From the NCBI GenBank assembly GCA_943704495.1, contig CALSCR010001592.1, forward strand, positions 1 through 32,658: a stretch of 32,658 bases of DNA, given 5' to 3'. A program made the position numbers and the translations under genes. Source of the stretch: Pigoraptor chileana. Its lineage: Eukaryota > Opisthokonta > Filasterea. This document shows, one piece after another, positions 1-10,899 of this stretch; within the stretch, counting starts at the first letter, position 1, and every line of letters starts with the position of its first letter. The notes below the pieces were generated by a model. It was not told the origin of the DNA. It was given only the letters and a program-made list of their open reading frames with translations, and made no database searches.

Positions 1-65
1 CCTCCCTCCCCCCGACCCTCCACCGATTCGTCGTCCCGCAAACCCCTTTATCCCCCACACCGTAG

Positions 66-179
66 CTTGTTAGTCGCTATCTCAACCAGCTGCGCGACGT
101 TGCACCCAGCCATCCCTTTGTGAGGGACATTGCCGCAAAGGAGGAGAACTTTGCACGGCAGGCGGCCACAATCGTCTAA
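66..179 (+). CDS. COPE: Coatomer subunit epsilon, last exon (partial)
   Basis: This is the terminal exon of a gene that begins left of the window. After a 3' splice site (cccacaccgtag, ending at 65) it reads about 37 codons to TAA at 177-179. The peptide contains RYLNQLRDVAPSHPF and then AKEENFAR. It matches the end of metazoan COPE, which I recall as RYLSQLKDAHRSHPF followed by AKENDFDRL. COPE is the TPR-like epsilon subunit of the COPI coat and acts on Golgi-to-ER vesicles. The exact splice phase at the left edge is uncertain because only the tail is visible. Bases 1-65 are the pyrimidine-rich end of the preceding intron. Confidence 0.75.
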   Translation, partial: LVSRYLNQLRDVAPSHPFVRDIAAKEENFARQAATIV

Positions 180-710
180 ATTGTCCAGTCGCTCAATCGT
201 CTGGGATGGTGGCACTTCATGAGCTGTTTAGTTTTGCTGTTTTTTGTGCGCGCGTGCGTGTGTTGTGTTTTGTGTGCGTGTGTATGTTGATGAGAACGCC
301 TCTAATGAACGAGTCAGAGGGACAACATCTCGTTGATGCCTTCAATGCATCTTTTGACCTTTGCATCTGTTTGTATTGTCCCGCTCCTTCCGTCATTTAA
401 GATGAAGGTTTGTGACTCGCAAGAATAACTCCGCCCGAAGGAACGGTGATTGCGAGTCCCTCACCACAAAACAAACAATATCCGCAAAGTGTGCAGACAA
501 CGACGTTACTGTCGAATGAAGTAAAAACGCATGCAATCAACGCAAATGCAGAAAGAAAAAGTACGGAGCATAACGTGCGAGGCGAGAAGATATGATATCG
601 ATACTGAATACGAGGACTATGGTACATGGGCGTGTGCGGTGAGCTTGGACTGAGAATATGAGGCCGCCATGACAAACGCGTTTGAGTCTAGCTATGCAAG
701 TGCACATGCC
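180..710. other. Convergent intergenic spacer
   Basis: This stretch lies between the COPE stop codon and the stop codon of the minus-strand gene to the right. Both 3' untranslated regions should lie here. I see no conserved reading frame, RNA gene or repeat, only a GT-rich patch around 245-285. Confidence 0.5.
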
Positions 711-1532
711 TCAGAAGAGGGAAAATTCCCGGTCGGTGAGGCCCATGGTATCAGCAAACCTGGCAGACGGAGAAATTATAGGCACAAGCAGACGTTAGCT
801 ATCTTCTTCACAGCGTGTGTGTTGTGGGTGGGTGCGGGTGTTTTTGTTTGTGTGTATGCATGTATGCGTGTGTGTGTGTATGCGGGTGGGTGGGTGGGTG
901 GGTGAGTGGGTATGTGTGTGGGTGTGAATGCAATGGTCGTTCCACACAGTCACATCTCCACATAGTAAAATACCCGGGGCCTGCATCCCATTGCACGTAC
1001 GTCAGCATAAACGGCATATACGGCATTGCGACGCAACACAATGTCCGTCCCTGAGCACTCACTTTGTCATTTCACTGTTTCGGTGGCCGTGCCTTGGCGT
1101 CTTCATCCAAGATTCGGTCGCGTAATCCTGTACTGCCCAGCCGTAATTTTGAGACGAAGTAACAGGCGCTTTGTAGACGTCCCGCGGTGCATGATTTGGC
1201 CGCCGGTGTTTCCGGAGATTAACCTCATATTCTTTGTGCGACGCCGTCTTCACGGGAGCGCGTGTTGCCCCAGCGGAGGTCACAACCAGCTGTGATTCGT
1301 CCAGCGACGCGGAAACCAGCTTTGGGGAGGAGCCTTTGTCGTTAATTGGAGGAAATCGCACCCTCTTGCGCGCATCGTCCTGTCCCTCCGCGGACGACTC
1401 AAAATGAGATGGCGGTTGTGCCGAGTGCGCCTGTGCAATGTGCGGCTCCACGAGAGCATCTTCGTCGTGGACGGCGAGGCGGGCGCGGATGGGATCCTGC
1501 GGGCCCATGTATGTCAACTGAAAGAACGCCAT
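711..1532 (-). CDS. Two-exon gene, unknown, cilium-protein-like
   Basis: Exon 1 is 1063-1532 and exon 2 is 711-759, giving about 172 residues. Exon 1 opens MAFFQLTYMGPQDP and ends ...NSEMTK at donor gtgagt. The acceptor ctgccag at 760 restores the frame and exon 2 reads FADTMGLTDREFSLF, then TGA. The middle (about residues 35-90) is polar and probably disordered. The conserved-looking part is the end, with HAPRDVYKAPVTSSQNYGW followed by a basic stretch. A Y-x-x-P-x-T-x-S-Q-x-x-G-W pattern of this kind recalls small axonemal microtubule-associated proteins such as the CFAP144 family, but I cannot assign a family. The intron is GT/AC-rich. The clean in-frame splice and the non-random C-terminus argue that the gene is real. 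Function is not known. Confidence 0.55.
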
Positions 1533-2295
1533 TTCTTATTGCTTCCGCTCAGCGCCTGCCCTCTCGTGGCAGTGGCTTGGTACCACGCTAGCGATGGATA
1601 GTAATGACCAGTCTGCACAGAAGATGCGCAGTCGTCACAGCTGAACTGATACAAAAGATGGACCTCGTATCTCTCGGTAACCTTCTTGTCTCTCTAATAA
1701 GATTGCACTTCCTGCGTCTGTGATGGGACCCTGTGTTGTGGGCAACCCGCTTTCTAATAGTCAGACTCAATAGTCTCAATAGGCTCACAACGCAGTAAGT
1801 GGGAGCGATCCATTTCCATAGTAACGCGAAATGGGCGGGATTATCCGGAGTTACTCTATCTGAAATAATAATTCCGAATCGTAAAATTGTGCCTCGGAAA
1901 TATGGCGCGAAACACCGAGGTTTGGCGCGCGAATTTTTTAAGCTTGCCACTGAATAGTTTAAAATGGTGAGCGACGTCATTTTGTCACCAGCAGAAAGTA
2001 CTTTGAATCCCCTTTGAACTCTCAAAGTAGCAGCAAAATAATAGTTCTGCAGACAACACACTTGTATTTGGAATTGTATGAGACGGTGTGTGCGGGTGGG
2101 TGTGTGCAGGTGGGTGTGTGCGGGTGTGTGCGGGAGTGTCTGCGTGGGGTGTCGGCTGGACTTCTCATCGTGTTCTTGTGTGGAACGCGCCGTAGCAAGT
2201 CCGTTGGCGCGGTCCTCCATCACACGCGCTCAGCAATGGGCCGCAGAGACCTTCCGTCTATACGATAGCGCCTGACGCAAGTTGTGCAACGGTAT
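1533..2295. promoter_or_regulatory. Divergent intergenic region
   Basis: This region separates the start of the minus-strand unknown gene from the start of the plus-strand methyltransferase, so it should hold both promoters. A G-rich tract of GTGTGCGGGTGGGTG-like units lies at about 2084-2150. A 211-codon minus-strand open frame crosses it, but it is mostly the antisense of that tract and shows no conserved segment. I see no TATA-like element I would defend. Confidence 0.4.
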
Positions 2296-5200
2296 ATGAG
2301 AAAGTTTCAGTCGCATCTTGCACATTGCTCCACTTGCGACCCACATACCTTTGAGGTCGGTGCAATGGACGACGAAGCCAACGCATCCGGTCCGCCAGAG
2401 GTCGTCGACCTCTGTGAATCGAGCTCCCCGGATGGCGATGTGGGCCTGACGGATTCAAGCTCGTCCGTTAGCGAGACTTCGTCATGCTGCTCAACCCCGT
2501 GCATGATTGACCTTACCGCGGATGACGAACCTCGGCCTGATCTCCCCGTTAAAGCCGTGCCCGCGGTCGAGCCGATGCCTTCGCTGGCAGCGGTCCCCGC
2601 ACCCACATCGGTGCCCGATTCGCCCGGCCCTGCGTTGCCTGCCGCGCGCGTGCTTCCTGTCACGCAGACGTCATTGTTGGGTGTTGGCGGTGTTCTCGTG
2701 GCATGCGACGGGACTCCTGCGGTGAGCGAAACGTACAACCTGCGCGCTGAAGGGGTCGCGCCGTCTTCCGAGGATGCTTCGGTTGAGGCCGCTGCTGCGC
2801 CCGTGCAACCTCCGTCCCCGTCTTCAAGGCAGGGCACGGCGGCCGCGCTTGTTGATGCACCACCCGTCTCTCCTTGTGCGCCGGCTGTCAACAGCGCGCT
2901 GCACAATGGCCGGAGATCATTCGAATGTGAGAAGCTAGAAGGAACCCTGTTCGCCCCAAGACTCCCCGTGAAGTCCGATGAAAGCGTTGGCGGGGCAGAC
3001 GACAGCGCCAGTGACGACGATGACATGATCAGCAACGGCGCCACCGACGGCAAGAGTGCGAAGATGGGCATTCTGGACGATGTGAGCCTGAGTCCCTTCC
3101 ACGAAAAGAGCATCCCCCCGCGTTCCTTTGACGAGTCCCGCGAGAATCCCGATGAAGGTGACCGTGCGGAGGTGGAGGCAAGAAATTCCGACGCCCGTGT
3201 TACAATGACGGACGACGGAACCCTTGCGACGAACGGTGGTGGCGCACATGCGCACTCTCTGTCCCATGTAGAGCAAAGCCTCCCCCAATCAGACCCGACC
3301 ACGCCGCCGCCCGACGTGCGTCTTGTGATGCTGCCCAAGAACAATGCTTTTCAGCGGGCGCCGCGCGTGTGGCAGGTCACGCGGCCCAACGGGCAGTACT
3401 ATATGCTCAACAGCGTCGTAAAGGAGCTTGGGCTGGGATCGGCGGCACACGAGGCCTCTCTCCTCGCAACATTGCAGGCATCGGCAGAGAAGGTTGCGTG
3501 CCGGTCGCCCGAAATTAACCGTTTGCTGGAGGACGGCGCGCTCTCTGACAACGACATGGAGGATGGGTGTGTGTGGCTCATCGACCAGGGTGGCCTCTCG
3601 GCATTGGTGGGCATCATTCCGCATGCTTTATCCTTTTCCTTTCGCTTTCTTTCAGTCGTCCATTGTGTGCAAAATTTGCTTGCTACGATGTGCGCCCCAT
3701 GCAGGTGCTTTCGTGCATAACTTTGTCGTTGTTAATTTGCATGTGTCGTGTGCGATGTCAACCGCTGAATACGCAGTGGTGCATTTTTTATGCTACCATG
3801 TGTTGGAAACCCTTCTGAGTCAGCCGTACGCTTTCACCTACGCTGCACAACTTTATTTACGGTTTTTGTTGTTTTGGGGGGCACTCTGTGATTTTATCCG
3901 TATATGCAGACGGGTGTCAATGCGTCTAAGAAAAAGACGGCGCGAAAGTGTGTTGGACCCAGAAGGCCGGTGAGCATTGTGTCTAATTTATGAGCACTGT
4001 GTCTATTTTGTGCTTTCAAGAACAGAGAGAGACAGACGGAGGATATCCATTGTGTACACACCGGAATTGTGACTGTGAAGTCCCCCTAGCAGAGTGATGG
4101 AGATGTGTGGGAGTCAAGTCACTGCAGGCGCGCACTGCCAACAGTGATGGTTACAGTTGAAGCACCGTTTGTCGCGTGTTTTCGCAGTCGCATCAGTTTG
4201 CCTTCATGCTTATTGCCATGACAACCCTCCACTTTCACATGCAATCATCCGCTGCATGGGGCATGTTGTACCGCACGTGATGTCCCAGGGGCTTCACGAT
4301 CCGTCACGTGGTGTGGACGCGAGCGCACAAAGCCTCGGTTATATGGATGGCGGTGACAGCGGTATTAGCGGCATGAGTGGCTTGATGAGCAGTCCCCTTG
4401 GTGATGAATCGTCAAAGTCGCAAAAAAGATCGGGCGATAAACTCGAAAACGAGATCAAAAAGAAGCCGAAGAAGCACCGCGCTCAAGGTTGGACCTGTGT
4501 TTTTTTTTCTATGAGGATTGTTTTGGACTGTGTTGTGGTTGAAGGCAATCAAATGGTCGCGGTGTCATGGCATGTCTTGTGACGCCCGCCTCGCCTGACG
4601 TGTGCATCGGCCCGTATTCCCATGCAGCGAAAAATGACGACGACACCGGCGCGATGTCGTTGGGTCCCAGAGTCCGAGTGCGCACGGTGCTTGTTGCGCG
4701 GAGCGAGATGGGCGCCGCTGAGTTGCCGGGTGTGAAGGAGCTTCTTGCCGTCAACAACAACACAAACAACAACAACAACAACAGCACCGACGCAACCACA
4801 TTCCAACTCCGCTCCATCGCACGTCCTCTTGTGGACATCTTTCCTCACGTCTCTGTTTTGGCGACGGTGCGCGATCTCGACTCGAAGGGCACTCTGCGAA
4901 TGCAGTCGAGTGAAGAGGCCGATTTGCTCGACGATGACGTCATGGGTTTCCATTCTATACCCGGCGCGATGATTGATCGCTCTGACCTAGGGCTGATGTT
5001 ACAGGTGGGGTCACCTGTCTCCTGAACAAAAGTCTCACCCGTGCATACGGCGCGCTTCCTGCTTCTTTTTGTCGTCGGCGTCTCATCTTTGTTGTGGGTG
5101 TTGTTGGTGCTGGTGTTTCTCCAGGCTCCCGGTTGGCAGAACGCGTGGGGTGTCAAAGTTTCGGTAAGCAGCGACCCATCCTTTGTATTTCATATGTGTG

Positions 5201-7726
5201 CACCGCGCGCACTCTTATCTGTTCTGTGTTTGCATTGGTGCACTCCTTGTCGCTTGTGCTGACACACTCCGGATTTTGACCATCGGATCCATCTGCGTCC
5301 TCTGTTGCTGACCCGTGCCGCGTAGGTTGGAGGTGAGCTCTATGCTTGTGTCTGCCTGCCTGTCGCCTGTCACCTGTCGTCAACAGCAATTTCTCTTATA
5401 CTGCGTACACCCACCTGTGTCGCTGCCCCAAAAAACTACCACTCGCTATGGTTGCTATATCGATCCTATTCTTTACACCCGGCCCGTACAAAGGACTCCA
5501 CAACTTACTTGAGTCCCACACGCACAAATATACGCATTTTTCGTATGCCTAAGACATATGTATTTTGAAGACGCGCTTATCCACTGACTGACCCACAGTC
5601 TCATGTCTCTTGCTTCGGGCAGCACCAACGGGATTTCCTGCCGTGCCACAACAACAAGTGGCCCGCGTGGCAATTGCTGGCGAGAACTCGCGAGCGCTGG
5701 TCAGTGCGATGCCATTGGACGACGCCGCGCTCATGCAGTGTCTGGACGGTGCCATGTGTGATTCATCGGGCCTTGTGCAGACCATCGGCGATCCTCCGGG
5801 TGCAATGTCGGGTGCGGCTGGCTCCGGGGCGTCGGCACGTGATGCAACGAACGTGTCTCGCGATTTGAATTTGAGTTTAAATGCGAATGACGGCGGCCAT
5901 GACGGTATGGCCGCTAACGTGACCCCCACGCCCACGCAGCAAAAGAAGAAGACCCGCGAAGTGCGTGAACACACGGACGAATATAACGAGGTTGTGAGGC
6001 TGTGGCAGGACAAAGTGTCCGCGAAGTGTCCTGGTGAACCGCCAATAACGGTGGGGCGTATGTTCTTTTTTGCTCTTGTGTCCGCCATTGTATATGCAGT
6101 ATTGTTGTGTGTGTGTCCTGTTGCACTGAATGTTGGCCTCATTGTCGAATTGAACTTTGTTCGTCCAACTCCATCGTATGCCATTGCTTATTGACCTGAT
6201 CGCTCCTCACCACTTTGTTCGTCCAACTCCATCGTATGCCATTGCTTATTGACCTGATCGCTTCCACACTGCCCTAATTTAACGTTTAAAAATATGCAGA
6301 TTATCAACGATGTCGATGACGAGCCTCCGCCAGACAACTTTGAGTACATTGCGGCGCGGGTTGAGTCTGGCGAAGTGCAGATTGCTCCCGTGGTGGGGTA
6401 TGCGGCGGCATGTGCGTGCACTGTGTTTGATGCGAAGGGCAGGCTCAAGCAAACGTGCTCTTTGGACTCGCCGTGCTGTGACATCGTGTTTGGGGTGGCG
6501 CGGGCGTACAAAAAGGGGGGCCGCCTTGCCGTGGATCCGTCTCTGGGCACAAACGACGCGATATACGAGTGCAATGCCCTCTGTCACTGCGACGTCACGT
6601 GCAGAAATCGGGTGGTCCAGCGCGGGCGAAAGGTCAAGCTAAGGGTATGTGTCTCTTGTTTGCGGTGTGTCTCTGTCGACAGGCTATCCGTTGCTCGCCA
6701 CGTGACTACGACTAGTGGCCCGCGCTTATTCATTGCCCTGGCGTGGCACAATGTGGTGTGCCCCCCCTCTCCCCCCACCCCCCATCCCTGCAGATGTTTC
6801 GCACCGACAACGGTCGCGGATGGGGCGTGCAGGCACTCGAGGATATTCCCCAGGGCTCGTTTGTCTGCGAATATGTCGGAGAAATAATTACCTTTGAGGA
6901 GGCAGAGCGTCGGGGGCAGGAGAACGACGCAATTGGTTCGTCCGATCGTTTTGCTTGCGTTTGTCTCCGCGCGCTGATATTGAGAGACTGACACATGAGG
7001 CACAGCGTCGACACGCTACTATTTTTCTCGTGTTTGGAATTGTCTTTGGAGGGGTTCTACTCGCTGCATGGATAGTCCCGCTTTTTCGTTCAGTTTGACT
7101 TCCTGTGTCTTGCGACCCTTGGTTCCTCCATGTTGTCCAATGTCTATCTCTCCCTCTCCCCCTTGTTGGGGAGACTGACTTGGATCACATCTCCCTCGTC
7201 CGTGCGGTAGGTGTGACGTACTTGTTTGACCTTGACTTCCACACCCCCAAGACGGAGGACTGCCGGTTCGTTCTCGATGCCGGTGCAAAAGGGAACATTT
7301 CGCGGTTCATCAACCACTCGTGCGACCCAAATCTCGTTTCTCGCTCGGTGGGTGCGTTGTGTTGGGTGTATTGTTCAAATCCCCCGATGTATCAATTTTG
7401 TGAATTTTATTTGGTTGTGGAGGTGTTCTATGTTATCTTTTTGTGTCGCCTGCTGACCCACTTTGTAATGGGCGCTGTTTCTGCCCATTCTCCGCCGCGA
7501 TATCTTTGTGAATGCATGAAATACGATGGAATGGTGGCAGGTGTGGATCGACAACCGCAATCCCGACCTCCCCCACATTTGCCTCTTTGCGCGGCACACA
7601 ATCCGTCGGTTTCAGGAGCTCACTTACAACTATCACATCGATTCGTGCGGTGGAGCCGTCACCGCCCCGTGCTTGTGTGGGGCCGCCATATGCAAGGGGA
7701 CAATGACGGCAACTTTCTCGCACTGA
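2296..7726 (+). CDS. SUV39-type histone H3K9 methyltransferase
   Basis: Eleven exons: 2296-3606, 3910-3969, 4289-4487, 4628-5004, 5125-5163, 5326-5332, 5599-6050, 6300-6644, 6794-6935, 7211-7347, 7541-7726. All phases agree, giving 1084 codons from ATG 2296 or 1061 from ATG 2365 (MDDEANAS). The N-terminus carries two SUMO-interaction-like motifs, VVDLCESS and [10 protein letters not shown] folded segment ([15 protein letters not shown] to [11 protein letters not shown]) and a lysine-rich stretch follow. Pre-SET begins [11 protein letters not shown] and holds the clustered cysteines ending [20 protein letters not shown] has [16 protein letters not shown] and ELTYNYH. Post-SET is [10 protein letters not shown]. 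These are the complete catalytic and zinc motifs of SUV39/EHMT enzymes, which methylate histone H3 lysine 9 using S-adenosylmethionine. No chromodomain or ankyrin repeats are visible. The N-terminal start and the 7-base exon are the least certain parts. Confidence 0.93.
6154..6262. repeat. 58-base tandem duplication inside an intron
   Basis: Bases 6154-6204 recur without change at 6212-6262, a period of 58. Both copies lie inside the methyltransferase intron 6051-6299, just before the pre-SET exon. Perfect identity over 51 bases suggests a recent duplication. Confidence 0.95.
7171..7186 (+). repeat. Dispersed intronic motif, core only
   Basis: The bases GAGACTGACTTGGATC lie in a methyltransferase intron and match the 3' half of the dispersed intronic motif (GACTGACTTGAATC in better copies). 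The ACTGAC ends 31 bases before the 3' splice site at 7210, a plausible branch-point position. Sense orientation. The upstream half of the motif is not recognisable here. Confidence 0.5.
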
Positions 7727-8599
7727 GATGAGATTGCGTAATTCATCCTCCGAGTCCCTCGTGCACTTACTCGGCACATCGGCACAGCGCCCATCCGTCC
7801 GGCTGTCAATCATGCTATTGTCGGCAGTCCGCGTGCAGTGACGCAGCCGGCTTTGTACTTAATTTAAAGCACTAAGTATCACACCCGAGATACTCGGTGT
7901 TGTTGGACCATCAGATGGACCATTGTCCGTGGCAGTCACTGCGGCTGCAATATGTATTACAATGGTCTCTATTTGATTCCAGTTCTATACCGAATTTCAT
8001 GTGAAGCGCGTGCGATATAATATTCAGTTTGTTTGTCACTCGCTAGACATATCGGCTTCACATACCCACATAATTTTACTCTGTATTCACATAATTATAT
8101 CAAAAGTGACAAGCAATCTGCACAACTTACACGTCGTCGCAAATTCATTCTGGACAGTGCAGAATGGCACACCGGAACAGCCAACAAACAATTACAATGG
8201 ACATCGCCTTCGGCTGGATATGACCGCATGCTTTTGGTATTGTGTCATGAGTCAGACGGGATAGTCTTATCTGACATTGAGTGCCAAATGATGTCGTCTC
8301 TTACTGTCAGGCTGCTCAAGGAAACTAACCAACAAATGTTGATGGTGTCGCAATCAGACTGTCGCAGAAGGCCTTGCAGTGCCGGAGCCAATTAATGGTA
8401 CCCCCTCGCAGTGGTCGACTCGGACGGCGGCCCAGCAGTGACTCCACAGCATCAGCCGCGTTACGACAAATGCGACAACTGAACAGAGACGGGACAGCGC
8501 AATGATTTCTCTCCGTCTAGTCAGCGGCCGCGCCCGTCCACCTTATAGCAAAAGCCGATGCGGAGGGACACGAAATGCCGGGGAATGGTCACCAACAAA
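7727..8599. other. Convergent intergenic spacer
   Basis: This lies between the stop codons of the methyltransferase and the YdjC-type gene. Open frames here (up to about 120 codons) show no recognisable domain. A small hairpin can form at 7880-7899 (acacccgag / ctcggtgt). I see no RNA gene. Confidence 0.45.
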
Positions 8600-10739
8600 C
8601 TACTTAACAGCCACCGATTGAGCCGAGGCTGAATTCGCAAGACCATAGTGGGAGCCCCTGTGAATGCGGAGACCAAGATTAGCGAGGGAGGCCTGCAGGT
8701 CTGCAGCATCGTCGCACAGGCATTGCATCTCCCATTCTCGGTCAGCGGAAGCGTTGAAATCGTCCCCTGGGACCAAATAACAAGGACAGGGCGTCAATGT
8801 CACATTCACTTGTGCGTCAGTGTGAATAAACGTGAAAGACAAAAAGGCAGTGCTCGCTTAAAGTCGGTCACTCAATCAAACAAATGCAAAAGAACAAAAA
8901 TTAAAATGTGGATGAAACTCACAGCTACTGCCAGCATATCCCGGATGACACATATACTCGATGGAGCGCGCACCGCCCTCAAGACACCTGCCCACTGCAT
9001 CGTGCAGGCGATGTAGGGACAAATCTGCGCCCATGACGCTCAGTCCCACAAATGCGTCCGTGTGCGACACCCCTGCACAACAATGGAGTGAAATCAGACG
9101 ATGAGCAAACGGCCATTAATTTGGGAAAACTGGAGAAGTGAGTTCAAATTGCCAGTCTCAGAGGGTCGTTTTTTGTATGGACATGCAATAACGCAACGGA
9201 ATGACGGCGGACTGAATGATAATGGGGACAAATTTATATAGAACGACAAAAACACAAAGCCAGAGGAATAGTTGCAAACAAACACTCACCGTACCATGAC
9301 AGCATATAAATAAAACAGCCATGGTCGACACAACACAGCCAACCGTTAAAACTAACCACAATCCTTAAATATCGCTCTCGCAGCTGTGGCGTCACGACAG
9401 ACAGACTGGAGAAACGCTCGCCGTTCTCCATGTACCCACGGGGCACATGCAAGATCCTTATGAAAACAAGCAATGGGACGCAAGGTCACCGGCGGGTGCA
9501 GTTGGCACGAATACATAACCACACAACTCACACATGACACAGAAAGTGGTTAACTCCTAATATACAGCGACACACTGGCTGGAGGTTACTGAACGCACAG
9601 CGACTGGCTGAAACACAGACACGTAGCATGGCACAAACAAACCAGCTGAGCCAGCCCATTGCATACATATTGGGCTGTTCCAATTTCAATGAGAATGCAT
9701 GCAGCCGCCTTCAATTCCATCTACTCCAGAACACTGAGCACGTGCGCCACAACACATGCCCGCATGCACATAAATGACATTCACACACATACAACATGTA
9801 CACGCGCCTGGGCTGTACATGTACGACACCGTGCGCTTAAGCTTGACAAACCTCGAATGGAACGCGGGTGAAGTGTACACGGCGGTCAGCGGCAAGTATG
9901 GAGGCGACATGGGGTATCACGTGCACATGCTGGTGTCCGTCAACATGGCTGAGACTGCTCGAAGTATTGGCCTCATCGAGCCAGTCGATCTGAGTGAAAA
10001 GTACGACGAATGCGAATCCGCCACAACACACTTATTATTGCGCCATATTACGAAACCAACACACGCACACTTATTATTGCGCCATATTACGAAACCAACA
10101 CACGTCTACGTGCATGCACAGAGCCAGCCATCAAATCACACCACACTCACATAGCAGCCGCTAAAATAAATCACACACCTGCGCAGCTACTTCTCTGCGG
10201 ATGTCAGACAGAAAGTCCACAGCGTCCCCCACTTCTGCCCCAAGCGCTACGGCCGAGCATGGTCCTGACGCTGATGCCTGCCCAGAGCCCATTTCCTGCG
10301 TACTCGCGCACAATATCGCCGACAGTGCATTGCGGAACCCATGCTTTCCCAACATCATTCCATTGGCGTCAACAATGCTTCTCACATCTTCTCTTGCACA
10401 CAATGGACGTCCTTCCGTTAAATTTAGGTGGAGGCCTGCAATCCATAAGTTCGTGTGTGAGTTGAGAATTGTGTCAGAGTACTTGATTCGGACTTTGAGT
10501 CAGGAGCATCCCTCAGACTACAAAGATAAATGGCACAAAAAGCGAGCGTTTTTGCTGAGCACACCTATGGCGACGCCATATTCTCTCGCTCTCTGGACAG
10601 CCTCGCCGGAAGTGGGTCCATTTGCAAGGACACTTGCGCACCCGACAATGCCATCTTGGACACACCGAAATATTCCGTCGTCTCTCTCACGGCATATGCC
10701 CAGGTCGTCGGCAACGGCAACGAGCCATTGAGAGCCCAT
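8600..10739 (-). CDS. YDJC: YdjC-family carbohydrate deacetylase
   Basis: Six exons on the minus strand: 10565-10739, 10179-10435, 9852-9989, 9357-9456, 8923-9072, 8600-8766, joining in phase to 328 codons and TAG. Human YDJC is about 323 residues. The N-terminus reads MGSQWLVAVADDLG, matching the metal-binding Asp motif of the family (TADDFG). GLHLNLTEGRPL follows, then HVDGHQHVHVIP with the metal-ligand histidines. Next come FTRVPFE, TDAFVGLSVMG and MCHPGYAG, the usual C-terminal blocks. The fold is a TIM-barrel polysaccharide deacetylase type; bacterial members (ChbG) remove acetyl groups from chitooligosaccharides, while the substrate in eukaryotes is not settled. The start is the first ATG before the conserved strand; no signal peptide is visible, so it is probably cytosolic. 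All catalytic motifs are intact. Confidence 0.92.
10027..10104. repeat. 39-base perfect tandem duplication in an intron
   Basis: Bases 10027-10065 are repeated exactly at 10066-10104. The pair lies in the second intron of the YdjC-type gene (9990-10178), so it does not affect coding. The unit begins CACACTTATTATTGCGCC. Confidence 0.95.
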
Positions 10740-10892
10740 TTTCAAAGACAGGTTATGCCCATTCAACACGGAAAAGTTTCGTGCTTATTACATATCATGT
10801 CAACCCTAATGTCATTATGCCAGACATGTCTATGAACCCGCTGTTACAACAAAATATTTGCCGAGATCTCGGCTTTCGACAGGAAACAATGC

Positions 10893-10898
10893 AAAAAA
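10893..10898 (-). terminator. RNA polymerase III terminator of tRNA-Trp
   Basis: A run of six A on the plus strand is TTTTTT on the coding strand. It begins two bases after the tRNA 3' end, as expected for RNA polymerase III termination. Confidence 0.85.
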
Positions 10899-10899
10899 T

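Noticed and set aside
1588-2223. 211-codon minus-strand open frame in the divergent spacer
   Set aside because: Much of it translates a CA-rich tract into His-Thr repeats; there is no recognisable motif and no supporting splice pattern.
2307-3344. 345-codon minus-strand open frame
   Set aside because: It is the antisense of the first methyltransferase exon. GC-rich codon use keeps the opposite frame open; its translation is low-complexity Ser/Ala with no domain.
8001-8395. Overlapping plus-strand frames of 87 and 120 codons after the methyltransferase
   Set aside because: No homology recognised, no splice partners, and they lie where two 3' untranslated regions should converge.
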